A DNA stretch of 10,326 nucleotides from Flavobacterium sp. (GCA_019105125.1 JAHRWO010000316.1:1-10326), one strand, 5' to 3'. Numbered from the stretch's first letter, positions 1 to 6,634 are shown. A program made the numbers and translations. The notes: generated from the letters alone by a model not told the origin.

Positions 1-1102
1 TGTCAATATCTTCTCCTGCATCAAAAACCAAACGGCGAACCGCACTATCGGTAACAATATCCTCCGCAATTACAATTGGACGCGAACTCATTGTAACCAT
101 TTTTTGAACGAATTTCATTTTATGATTCAAAGGCATATGCAAACGTTCAAATATTTTTTTGACCATTTTTCCGCCTAAAAATTCATGTCCGTGAAACGTC
201 CAACCTTGTTTTTTGTTGAATCTTTTGGTTGGAGCTTTGCCAATATCGTGTAATAATGCTGACCAACGCAACCAAACGTCATCCGTATTTGGACAGATAT
301 TATCTACCACTTCTAACGTGTGATAAAAATTGTTTTTGTGCGTATGACCTTCTACTTCTTCAACGTTATTTAAAGCGGTTAATTCAGGTAAAATAATATC
401 TAACAAGCCGGTTTGGTACAAATGTAAAAATCCGATGGAGGGTTTATTTGAGGCTAAAATTTTATGCAATTCATCAACGATTCGTTCACCTGAAATGATG
501 TTGATTCTATCTTTGTTTTTAGAAATGGCTTCCAATGATTCCGATTCGATTTCAAAATTTAATTGCGTAGCAAAACGAATGGCACGCATCATACGCAACG
601 GATCATCGGAATACGTAATATCAGGGTTTAATGGTGTTTTGATGATTTTGTTTTTCAAATCTTCCACACCATTAAATGGGTCAACTAAATCGCCAAAATT
701 TTCAGTATTTAATGAAAAAGCTAAAGCGTTTATAGTGAAATCTCTACGTTCTTGATCGTCTTTTAAAGTTCCGTTTTCAACAATAGGATTTCGACTGTCT
801 CTTGTATACGATTCTTTTCGAGCGCCAACAAATTCTACATCAATATCATCGTAGCGTAACATCGCAGTTCCATAATTTTTAAAAACTTGTACTTTTGGAC
901 GGAAGGGAATCAACTCTGAAACCTTTAAAGCCAATTCAATTCCGCTACCAACGGCAACGATGTCGATGTCTTTTTTGTGGTCTCGATTAAGTAATATATC
1001 GCGAACAAAACCACCAATCACATAGCATTCCAAGTTAAGTTCATGTGCTGCTTGTGAAATGATTTTGAAGATGTTATGTTCTAAATGTTGTTTGTAATTC
1101 AT
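1..1102 (-). CDS. cca: CCA-adding tRNA nucleotidyltransferase with HD domain (3' end beyond window)
   Basis: Adds or repairs the 3'-terminal CCA of tRNAs in the cytoplasm, using CTP and ATP. The frame is open from an ATG at 1102 to the left edge, giving 367 visible residues; the family is usually about 470 residues long in this phylum, so roughly the last 100 are outside the window. Visible motifs are the class II nucleotidyltransferase signature GGFVRD (residues 30-35), the metal-binding DID (45-47), RRDFTINAL, RMMRAIRFA, and an HD phosphohydrolase motif LLHDIGK (His285, Asp286). The start fits because the nucleotidyltransferase domain begins about 20 residues in, as is normal. It is last in the minus-strand series, 25 bases after the GxxExxY gene, and its immediate leader is almost entirely one copy of the 18-bp repeat. 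The identification is firm; whether the protein also hydrolyses 2',3'-cyclic phosphates through the HD domain is not visible. Confidence 0.95.
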   Translation of the reverse strand, partial: MNYKQHLEHNIFKIISQAAHELNLECYVIGGFVRDILLNRDHKKDIDIVAVGSGIELALKVSELIPFRPKVQVFKNYGTAMLRYDDIDVEFVGARKESYTRDSRNPIVENGTLKDDQERRDFTINALAFSLNTENFGDLVDPFNGVEDLKNKIIKTPLNPDITYSDDPLRMMRAIRFATQLNFEIESESLEAISKNKDRINIISGERIVDELHKILASNKPSIGFLHLYQTGLLDIILPELTALNNVEEVEGHTHKNNFYHTLEVVDNICPNTDDVWLRWSALLHDIGKAPTKRFNKKQGWTFHGHEFLGGKMVKKIFERLHMPLNHKMKFVQKMVTMSSRPIVIAEDIVTDSAVRRLVFDAGEDID

Positions 1103-1108
1103 GTTGTT

Positions 1109-1126
1109 ACCGCAGATTCGCAGATT
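1109..1126 (-). repeat. 18-bp repeat, downstream copy beside the GxxExxY gene
   Basis: On the minus strand this reads AATCTGCGAATCTGCGGT, itself a near tandem of the 8-mer ATCTGCG(A/G). It begins one base after the stop codon of the GxxExxY gene and ends six bases before the cca start codon. It matches the copy at 1523-1540 in inverted orientation at 17 of 18 positions. The match is read directly; its function is unknown. Confidence 0.85.
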
Positions 1127-1127
1127 T

Positions 1128-1511
1128 TTATTTTTTTGAAAGTGAAACTCTTTTGTGTTCAAGTGACACAGAATTAAAATTAACTAAAAGCGCTAATTCA
1201 TTTCCTGAAACTTTCAAATAATTTAAACATTGATTGTAATGAGCATTATTAAAACAATCGACTGTTTTTATTTCTAATATTATTTCGTTAAAAACTACAA
1301 AATCAGCATAAAATTTATGTTTCAATACAGTATTTTTATAGTTTACTACGTATTCTTTTTCTCTTTCGTATGGAATGTTTGCTTGTTGAAACTCAAATTC
1401 AATGGCGTCTTTATATACAATTTCAGAAAATCCTTTTCCTAAATTTTTATGAACTTCAAATAGAATTCCAATAATTTGGTAAGTTTTGTCTTTATATAAA
1501 AAATCATCCAT
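1128..1511 (-). CDS. GxxExxY family protein (PD-(D/E)XK nuclease superfamily)
   Basis: A 127-residue soluble protein of a widespread family whose biological role is not established. The signature GFSEIVY (Gly27, Glu30, Tyr33) gives the family its name, and a nuclease-like core follows: Asp70 in YADFVVF, then Glu80 and Lys82 in LEIKTVD, matching the D...ExK pattern of PD-(D/E)XK enzymes. The C-terminal LLVNFNSVSLEHKRV is also typical. The length is normal and no key residue is missing, so the gene looks intact. The ATG at 1511 is the only sensible start and lies 35 bases after the preceding synthase gene. The 18-bp inverted repeats lie in both flanking gaps. Nuclease activity is inferred from the fold signature only; neither neighbour suggests a substrate. 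Confidence 0.88.
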   Translation of the reverse strand: MDDFLYKDKTYQIIGILFEVHKNLGKGFSEIVYKDAIEFEFQQANIPYEREKEYVVNYKNTVLKHKFYADFVVFNEIILEIKTVDCFNNAHYNQCLNYLKVSGNELALLVNFNSVSLEHKRVSLSKK

Positions 1512-1522
1512 AATATTGTTTT

Positions 1523-1540
1523 AATCTGCGAATCAGCGGT
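1523..1540 (+). repeat. 18-bp repeat, upstream copy beside the GxxExxY gene
   Basis: On the plus strand this reads AATCTGCGAATCAGCGGT, differing from the copy at 1109-1126 only at the thirteenth base (A for T). It lies in the 35-base gap between the synthase stop and the GxxExxY start. In a minus-strand transcript the two copies could pair as an 18-bp stem with one mismatch that encloses the whole GxxExxY reading frame. Confidence 0.85.
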
Positions 1541-1546
1541 GCTTTT

Positions 1547-2113
1547 TTATTTGCGAATCACTTTTACTTGGCTATCTAAACCTAATTTAATTATCGTAGA
1601 AGGATTTTTGCAAACTTTATTGTGGTGCAAATTTACTACATAGTCCACACCTTTTATAATTTCAGGACTAATTTCTTTGAAAGTTTTTGGTGTAGGTTCG
1701 CCCGAAATATTTGCTGACGTAGAAACCAATGGTTTTTTCATGCGTTCCATTAGTTTAAAGCAAAAAGGTTCCGTTACCATTCGAACTCCTAATGTGTTGT
1801 CTTCTGCTACAATATTTTTGGCAACATTTCGAGGATTATCTAAAATTAAGGTAGTTGGTTTTTCCGACAAATCTAAAATTTGCCAAGCCACTTCAGGAAT
1901 TTCTTTGAAAACGTTATACATCATACGTTCGCCATTCATTAAAACAATCATGCTTTTGGTTTCTTCACGTTGTTTTAAAGCGTAGATTTTTTTTATAGCT
2001 TCTTCATTTGTGGCATCACAACCAATTCCCCAAACGGTGTCGGTTGGATATAAGATAATGCCACCATTTATAATAACTTCGTATGCGTTGTGTACTTCGG
2101 TATTTATGTCCAA
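1547..2113 (-). CDS. L-threonylcarbamoyladenylate synthase (YrdC/TsaC/Sua5 family)
   Basis: Makes threonylcarbamoyl-AMP from threonine, bicarbonate and ATP, the first step of the t6A modification at position 37 of ANN-decoding tRNAs. The 188 residues form a single YrdC domain without the extra C-terminal domain of long Sua5 proteins. Visible motifs are YPTDTVWGIGCDATN (from residue 22), LKQRE (46-50), STSAN (131-135) and PSTII (171-175). The start codon is TTG at 2113. No ATG fits: only ATA and ATT codons separate this TTG from an in-frame TAG, and the next internal Met (residue 55) would remove the catalytic N terminus. The gene lies 16 bases after a glycosyltransferase gene, so it is probably cotranscribed with it. 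Together with cca downstream it makes a small tRNA-maturation pair. Confidence 0.93.
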   Translation of the reverse strand: MDINTEVHNAYEVIINGGIILYPTDTVWGIGCDATNEEAIKKIYALKQREETKSMIVLMNGERMMYNVFKEIPEVAWQILDLSEKPTTLILDNPRNVAKNIVAEDNTLGVRMVTEPFCFKLMERMKKPLVSTSANISGEPTPKTFKEISPEIIKGVDYVVNLHHNKVCKNPSTIIKLGLDSQVKVIRK

Positions 2114-2129
2114 TATAATCTAATTTTAA

Positions 2130-3044
2130 TTATGAAAACTGCTTTTGTTTTAAAGAATCTGATAAATGAGCCCCTTTCAGTAAAACATTAAATAATTTCC
2201 AATATTTAGGTTTAACTAAAGAGGAAAAGAAATATTTTATTTGAAAATAAGTTAGTATTATTTTGAATTTTATAAAGCCATCATGCTTTCTAATTACATA
2301 TAATTGAGAAAGTTTAAGTTCTGTTTTTATAGCTATTGATTTTGGAGTGCTAGCGCCATGATAATGAATGAATTCGGCTTCTGGGATTAAATAAGCGTAT
2401 TTATTTAATTTGTTAATTCTTTTACATAAATCGGTTTCTTCATGATAGAGGAAGATGTTGGTATCAAAACCACCTACTTTCCAAAAATCTTTAGCTCTAA
2501 CCATCATAAAACTTCCCGAAACAAATTGTCCTTTTTGATGTGAAGTGTAGTTTTTTTTACGATTTGGATACGTGTTAGGTTTTATTTTTTCTAACATCGA
2601 TCTGCCTAAAAATTCTTTCGAAAGCGATGTAAAGTGGTCAAGTGTCGGTAGAACAGAACCGTCTTCTTTGTACGCTTTTGGTCCGCAAATACCATAATTT
2701 TCATTTGCCTCCATTGCTTTAAATAAAAGTGATAAACAATCATTCATGAAAATGGAGTCATTATTAACAAACGCTAAATATTTTGAGTTTGCTACTTGAG
2801 CTCCAGTCATATTTCCACCACCAAAACCAGTATTGATTTTACTTTTTACTAATTTTAAAGAATCTTTATTTTGTTGGTTTACAAATGTTTCAATTAAATT
2901 TAAGTCATCAATCTCCGAATCATTATCAACTACAATAATTTCGTAATCAAGTTCTGTTGCGGTTTTATCCCAAATACTTTTGATGCAATCTATAGTATAT
3001 TTTGCAGAATTGTAATTGATTAAAATAACGGCTATTGTATTCAT
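2130..3044 (-). CDS. Family 2 glycosyltransferase, WbbL/rhamnosyltransferase-like
   Basis: A 304-residue GT-A fold glycosyltransferase, probably acting at the cytoplasmic face of the inner membrane on an LPS or other surface-glycan acceptor. Visible motifs in order are an N-terminal VILINYNS strand-loop, VVDNDS (38-43, nucleotide binding), NTGFGGGNMTGAQ (71-83, typical of the WbbL/RfbN group), VNNDS (93-97, the DxD-equivalent metal site), SGSFMMVRAKDF (176-187), the acidic HEETDLCKRI (201-210, usual position of the catalytic base) and HYHGAST. The C-terminal part, about 250-290, is basic and aromatic and may touch the membrane. The ATG at 3044 shares one base with the stop of the preceding glycosyltransferase gene (TAATG), which suggests translational coupling. 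The donor sugar cannot be assigned; rhamnose is only the commonest annotation for this subgroup. Confidence 0.9.
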   Translation of the reverse strand: MNTIAVILINYNSAKYTIDCIKSIWDKTATELDYEIIVVDNDSEIDDLNLIETFVNQQNKDSLKLVKSKINTGFGGGNMTGAQVANSKYLAFVNNDSIFMNDCLSLLFKAMEANENYGICGPKAYKEDGSVLPTLDHFTSLSKEFLGRSMLEKIKPNTYPNRKKNYTSHQKGQFVSGSFMMVRAKDFWKVGGFDTNIFLYHEETDLCKRINKLNKYAYLIPEAEFIHYHGASTPKSIAIKTELKLSQLYVIRKHDGFIKFKIILTYFQIKYFFSSLVKPKYWKLFNVLLKGAHLSDSLKQKQFS

Positions 3045-3841
3045 TATAAATATTGATTTATTCCTTTTTCGATAAAAGTAATTTTCTTTTCGGTTGTTTC
3101 TCTTTCAATGATTTGGTTCACCTCAATATGACTTTTATCTTGCTCTTTGTGATAAATGTGATAGGCAATCCCAACATTCTTTAATCTTTTTCCTCGAATT
3201 CCAATATTGTGAAGTCGTTGAATCATTTCAGAATCGTCAATTCCCCAACCCACTAAACCTTCGTTAAAACCATTTACTTTTATGAAATCTTCTTTCCAAA
3301 AAGACATGTTACAACCTCTAAGTTTTGAGGAGCGTTTTTCGTGTAGTTTTGCGAAATTCATAAAAAACGGAATGCGTAACGTTCGACCTCTTTTTTTAAT
3401 TCGTTTGGAAAAGAAATGAAAATAAGTGATTTTGTCTTTGAAAATAGTTTCTAATATATTTTTCTGAATATTTACTCTTGAACCAAACAAGTAAACTCCT
3501 TTTTCAGCATAATTTAAATGATCTTCTACAAAATTGGGATGCATGATGATGTCGCCATCAATTTCAATAATGTAGTCGTATTTAGCTTTTGCTATAGCCT
3601 TGTTCATTATTTTGGGCTTTTGGTTGCCATTGTCTTCATGCCAAATATGAATTAATGGAATGGGAAACGATTTTTGAAAACGCTCAATTAGCAAACGAGT
3701 TTCTTCTTTAGAACCGTCGTCTGCAACAATTACTTCATCAGGTAGAACACGTTGTTTTGTTATACTTAATAGCAATAGCTCTAACGCTTCTGGCCAATTA
3801 TATGTAGGAGTAACTAAAGAACATTTTGGTAATGGTTTCAT
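3044..3841 (-). CDS. Family 2 glycosyltransferase with C-terminal galactosyltransferase-like region
   Basis: A 265-residue family 2 glycosyltransferase. It shows CSLVTPTYNWPEAL near the N terminus, VIVADDGS (37-44), HEDNGNQKPKIMNKAI (68-83), the metal-binding DGD (95-97), then a Glyco_transf_7C-like block FNEGLVGWGIDDSEMIQRL (192-210) whose G-W-G-x-D-D-x-E core is the usual acceptor and base site. The frame also opens at a TTG at 3874, but the ATG at 3841 is preferred: it puts the first beta strand directly after the start, while the 11 extra residues match nothing in the family. It appears to be the first gene of the minus-strand series. The plus-strand enzyme at 4711-5532 is a clear paralogue, sharing DDGS, the ED-G-QK-KI-NKAI run and the ITFIE-G---Y ending. 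Donor and acceptor are unknown; LPS core assembly is inferred from neighbours. Confidence 0.9.
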   Translation of the reverse strand: MKPLPKCSLVTPTYNWPEALELLLLSITKQRVLPDEVIVADDGSKEETRLLIERFQKSFPIPLIHIWHEDNGNQKPKIMNKAIAKAKYDYIIEIDGDIIMHPNFVEDHLNYAEKGVYLFGSRVNIQKNILETIFKDKITYFHFFSKRIKKRGRTLRIPFFMNFAKLHEKRSSKLRGCNMSFWKEDFIKVNGFNEGLVGWGIDDSEMIQRLHNIGIRGKRLKNVGIAYHIYHKEQDKSHIEVNQIIERETTEKKITFIEKGINQYL

Positions 3842-3861
3842 ATTTCTGTGTAAAAAACATG

Positions 3862-3894
3862 TAAAAATATTCAATAAATTGGAATTATAATCAA
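3862..3894 (-). promoter_or_regulatory. Weak candidate promoter for the minus-strand glycosyltransferase series
   Basis: On the minus strand TTG (3894-3892) is followed after 22 bases by TATTTTTA (3869-3862), one base off the Bacteroidota -7 box TAnnTTTG. It would start transcription shortly before the ATG at 3841. The match is partial and AT-rich DNA yields such matches by chance, so this is only the best candidate in the gap. Confidence 0.3.
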
Positions 3895-3909
3895 CAATAG
3901 CTACTTTTG
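3879..3909 (+). promoter_or_regulatory. Bacteroidota-type promoter for the kinase gene
   Basis: TTG at 3879-3881 is followed after 20 bases by a perfect -7 box TACTTTTG (3902-3909, consensus TAnnTTTG). The box ends 12 bases before the ATG at 3922. Because a longer reading of the kinase frame would use the TTG inside this box as its start codon, the promoter also argues for the ATG start. Confidence 0.7.
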
Positions 3910-3921
3910 AATAAAAAAAAT

Positions 3922-4686
3922 ATGCTATCGCAGTATCATCCCAGCTTTTTAAAATACAAAACTCAAATAGAAAATTGCATTACTAATTTTACAATATCTG
4001 GAAAAGATTTTGTTATTGGAAAACGAAATGCTATCAAACTTTTTGAATTGGGTAATGATTTGATTAGTATAAAATCTTTCAAAAAACCTAATATTATCAA
4101 TAAGATAGCATATCGCTATTTTCGAAAATCAAAAGCAAGACGTTCTTTTGAATTTGCTTCTAAGCTTATTGAAATGAAAATTGGAACTCCACAACCTGTA
4201 GCTTTCTTTGAAAATTATGATTTAATAGGGCTTAAAGAAAGCTATTACGCTTGTGAACATCTTGAAAATGTATTTGAATTCAGAGAAATTGTTCAAAATG
4301 AAGCTTTTGAAAACAGAGATTTCATCATTCGAAAATTCACTCAATTTACCTACGAAATGCACAAAAAAGGCATTGAATTCTTAGATCATTCACCAGGAAA
4401 TACCTTAATTCGTAAAAATACCGACGGAAGTTATTCCTTTTTTCTAGTTGATTTAAACCGAATGAAATTCCATGAAATACTCGATTTTCAAACCCGAATG
4501 AAGAATTTATCGAAAATCACACATAAAAAAGATATGATTGCTGTGATGAGTAATGAATATGCAAAACTTTCGGGAGAAGATGAAACTACTATTTTTGAAA
4601 CCATGTGGGGATTAACGGCTGATTTTCAATATCGTTTTCACCGAAAAAAAAGACTGAAAAAGAAATTAAAGTTCTGGAAAAAGTAG
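3922..4686 (+). CDS. Lipopolysaccharide (Kdo/WaaP-type) kinase family protein
   Basis: A 254-residue protein-kinase-like enzyme of the Kdo kinase/InaA group, expected to phosphorylate a sugar of the LPS inner core (Kdo in the characterised relatives) with ATP in the cytoplasm. Lys51 in SIKSFKKP is the likely ATP-anchoring lysine and Glu77 a candidate helix-C glutamate. The catalytic loop is FLDHSPGNTLI, with Asp155 and Asn160 at canonical spacing but Phe instead of His two residues before the Asp. VDLNR (Asp177) replaces the metal-binding DFG. The C terminus is very basic (RKKRLKKKLKFWKK), which suggests contact with anionic membrane or LPS. The ATG at 3922 is chosen over a TTG at 3907 because that TTG lies inside the promoter. 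A glycosyltransferase gene follows 24 bases later, probably in the same transcript. The kinase fold is clear; the exact sugar is inference. Confidence 0.85.
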   Translation: MLSQYHPSFLKYKTQIENCITNFTISGKDFVIGKRNAIKLFELGNDLISIKSFKKPNIINKIAYRYFRKSKARRSFEFASKLIEMKIGTPQPVAFFENYDLIGLKESYYACEHLENVFEFREIVQNEAFENRDFIIRKFTQFTYEMHKKGIEFLDHSPGNTLIRKNTDGSYSFFLVDLNRMKFHEILDFQTRMKNLSKITHKKDMIAVMSNEYAKLSGEDETTIFETMWGLTADFQYRFHRKKRLKKKLKFWKK

Positions 4687-4710
4687 TATTTTTCACTTTT
4701 TATTCTTTGC

Positions 4711-5532
4711 ATGAAATTATCGGTAATTATCACCACTTACAATTCGGAAGAATGGCTTCAAAAAGTGCTTGTTGGATACAGTGTCCAAACTGAGCAAGAC
4801 TTTGAGGTCGTTATTGCTGATGATGGTTCTACCGAAAAAACAAAAGACGTAATTACATCTTTTCAAAATAAATTTAAATTTCCAATTGTACATGTTTGGC
4901 AAGAAGATTCTGGATTTCAGAAATGTAAAATTCTTAACAAAGCCATTCTAAAAACGAATTCAGAATATTTACTTTTTACTGATGGTGATTGTATTCCAAG
5001 GAAAGATTTTGTTGCCCAACATTTAAAACATCAAGAAGAAGGTTATTTTTTATCAGGTGGTTATTTTAAGTTGTCTATGGGAACTTCCAAACAAATTTCG
5101 ATTGAAAACATTAAGAATCAGGATTGTTTTTCTATTTCTTGGCTAATAAACAAAGGAGTTTCTAAGACCTTCAAATTATCAAAGCTAACAAAAATAGCTG
5201 TTTTTGCTGCATTTATGGATTGGTTAACTCCCACTAAACGAACTTTTAACGGTCATAATACCTCTTGTTTTAAGAAAGATTTAATTTCGATTAATGGTTT
5301 TAATGAAGAGATGCAATATGGCGGTTTAGATCGGGAGGTTGGGGAACGTTTATTCAACTTAGGCATTCTGTCTAAACAAATTCGTTATAGTGCCGTTTGT
5401 TTGCATTTAGACCATCAGAGGGGATATGCAACTCCTGAAACTTGGGAGAAAAATAATGCTATTCGTAATTTCAATAAAAAGCATCACATAACTTTTATTG
5501 AAAATGGTCTGTCAAAATATATTAGCGAATAA
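4711..5532 (+). CDS. Family 2 glycosyltransferase, paralogue of the enzyme at 3044-3841
   Basis: A 273-residue family 2 glycosyltransferase, probably an LPS core sugar transferase working with the kinase encoded just upstream. Motifs are SVIITTYNSEEW (4-15), VIADDGS (34-40), QEDSGFQKCKILNKAIL (64-80), the metal-binding DGD (91-93), NGHNTSCFKKD (180-190), INGFNEEM and GGLDREVGERL (204-214), followed by LHLDHQRGY. The GW-G-x-D-D-x-E acceptor block of its paralogue is here YGGLDRE, so the tryptophan is absent while the acidic residue is kept; acceptor choice probably differs. An ATG at 4711 lies 24 bases after the kinase stop, with no good promoter in the gap, which suggests an operon. The last 11 bases overlap the 3' end of the convergent heptosyltransferase-like gene. 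Confidence 0.9.
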   Translation: MKLSVIITTYNSEEWLQKVLVGYSVQTEQDFEVVIADDGSTEKTKDVITSFQNKFKFPIVHVWQEDSGFQKCKILNKAILKTNSEYLLFTDGDCIPRKDFVAQHLKHQEEGYFLSGGYFKLSMGTSKQISIENIKNQDCFSISWLINKGVSKTFKLSKLTKIAVFAAFMDWLTPTKRTFNGHNTSCFKKDLISINGFNEEMQYGGLDREVGERLFNLGILSKQIRYSAVCLHLDHQRGYATPETWEKNNAIRNFNKKHHITFIENGLSKYISE

Positions 5533-6583
5533 TTTCAAAAAAGTCTTTCAGTTTTTCTTTAATTAATTCAATTGGATATTCTTCAAAATATTTGAAAGTG
5601 TTTTCTTTGATATACTTCTCATCAAATTCTTGATAAATTTCAGGTTTTAAATCTTTCAGATGAATAGAAATATTTTTCTCATCTTCAAAAATTTGCCAAG
5701 TTTCTTTATCCACACTAGGTGAAAACAATGAAAATGTTGGAACAACCAATGCTTTAGCCATGTTAACGCTTCCGCCTTCATTTCCAATTAAAGCGTTGCA
5801 TTGTGATAAAATTCCTAAAAACGAGCGTAAATCATTAGCATACAAATCAAAATAAATGCGTTTTTGAGTTTCGGGTTTACACAAATTGAAGATTTTTTGA
5901 GCTTCTTCTTTTTGTTTTGGGATATAATTGAAAAGCAAGTTTGCATCTGTGGTTTCAACAGTAAAATCTATTAATTCCGCCATTTTTTCAAACGGATAAG
6001 TTTTGTACCATTCGCTTCCTAAGATACCCATCATGAAAGTGGGTTTATCTGTTTTTAATGGAAACTTTGCCATCAAATCTTTTGCTTGTTTAATTTCGTT
6101 TTCTGTTAAGAAAATTTTTGGTTTATAATCGGTAATTTCTTCTTTAATAAGTGGTTTTAATAAACGTAATCGGTTAATAATGGCTAATCCAATATCTGAT
6201 TTTGTTCCGTTTTTAAGACGCTCTATGTTGTAATTGTAGAAAATATCTGAGTAGCCTTTTTTGTATGAGATTTTATATTGAGCTCCAGAAAAAAGCGTAA
6301 TTAAATTAGTTTCCAATTTACTGTAAGCATCAATTACCGCATCATATTTTGCACTTCTAATTTTGAAAATAAATTGAAAAAGCGAAAGATAGTTTTTTCG
6401 AACTTTTTCTTCTAATACAATAATATTATCAATGTTAGGATTGTTTTTTAGTACATCTACACAATTTGCGTAGCACATGTAATCTACTTGTGCATCAGGA
6501 AATTTTTGCTTCAAATTATTGGACAGAATAGTTGAGGTTAATACATCTCCAATTCGCTTTTGTTGAATGACTAAAATTTTCAT
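5522..6583 (-). CDS. Family 9 glycosyltransferase (ADP-heptose:LPS heptosyltransferase-like)
   Basis: A 353-residue GT-B fold enzyme of glycosyltransferase family 9, whose characterised members add L-glycero-D-manno-heptose to the LPS inner core. The N terminus KILVIQQKRIGDVLTSTIL holds the conserved IGD (11-13) followed by an acceptor-domain helix. LGSEWYKTYP (188-197) is the hinge-region donor loop seen as G-x-x-x-x-K-x-W/Y-P in the family, and ALIGNEGGSVNMAKAL (264-279) replaces the usual G-x-D-S/T-G-x-x-H-x-A-A, so the Asp and His of typical WaaC/WaaF proteins are not present here. The following VPTFSLFSP is normal. Length matches the family and the ATG at 6583 is unambiguous. It is transcribed alone on the minus strand, and I see no strong promoter match upstream. 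The family call is firm; the sugar donor is less sure because of the altered GNEGG site. Confidence 0.88.
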   Translation of the reverse strand: MKILVIQQKRIGDVLTSTILSNNLKQKFPDAQVDYMCYANCVDVLKNNPNIDNIIVLEEKVRKNYLSLFQFIFKIRSAKYDAVIDAYSKLETNLITLFSGAQYKISYKKGYSDIFYNYNIERLKNGTKSDIGLAIINRLRLLKPLIKEEITDYKPKIFLTENEIKQAKDLMAKFPLKTDKPTFMMGILGSEWYKTYPFEKMAELIDFTVETTDANLLFNYIPKQKEEAQKIFNLCKPETQKRIYFDLYANDLRSFLGILSQCNALIGNEGGSVNMAKALVVPTFSLFSPSVDKETWQIFEDEKNISIHLKDLKPEIYQEFDEKYIKENTFKYFEEYPIELIKEKLKDFFEIIR

Positions 6584-6634
6584 TTTGTTTTAAATTATTT
6601 GGCTAAAATACACAAGTGCTTTTGATTTTGAAAC

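Larger units (their letters stand above)
1109..1540 (-). mobile_element. Candidate GxxExxY cassette bounded by inverted repeats
   Basis: This is a 432-bp unit in which one small gene is bracketed on both sides by the same 18-bp sequence in inverted orientation, with 396 bases between the arms. It sits between the threonylcarbamoyladenylate synthase and cca genes, and both remain intact. There is no transposase, and I see no target-site duplication next to the arms. Calling it mobile is inference from the repeat-gene-repeat layout and from the small, isolated, family-typical gene inside. It could instead be a locally folded mRNA element, or two members of a genome-wide interspersed repeat that happen to flank the gene. 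Confidence 0.4.

Noticed and set aside
435..755. Plus-strand open frame of 106 codons
   Set aside because: It lies wholly inside cca on the opposite strand, has no recognisable domain, and cca in that region shows strong family motifs.
1095..1555. Target-site duplication flanking the GxxExxY cassette
   Set aside because: The bases directly outside the two 18-bp repeats (ATGTTGTT on one side, GCTTTTTT on the other) do not match convincingly.
1677..1985. Plus-strand open frame of 102 codons
   Set aside because: Antisense to the conserved threonylcarbamoyladenylate synthase with no promoter or family resemblance.
3842..3874. Eleven-residue N-terminal extension of the minus-strand glycosyltransferase from a TTG
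   Set aside because: The extension matches no part of the GT-A fold and overlaps the candidate promoter; the ATG at 3841 gives a normal N terminus.
4717..4902. Short minus-strand open frame
   Set aside because: Antisense to the N-terminal GT-A motifs of the plus-strand glycosyltransferase; composition looks like a shadow.
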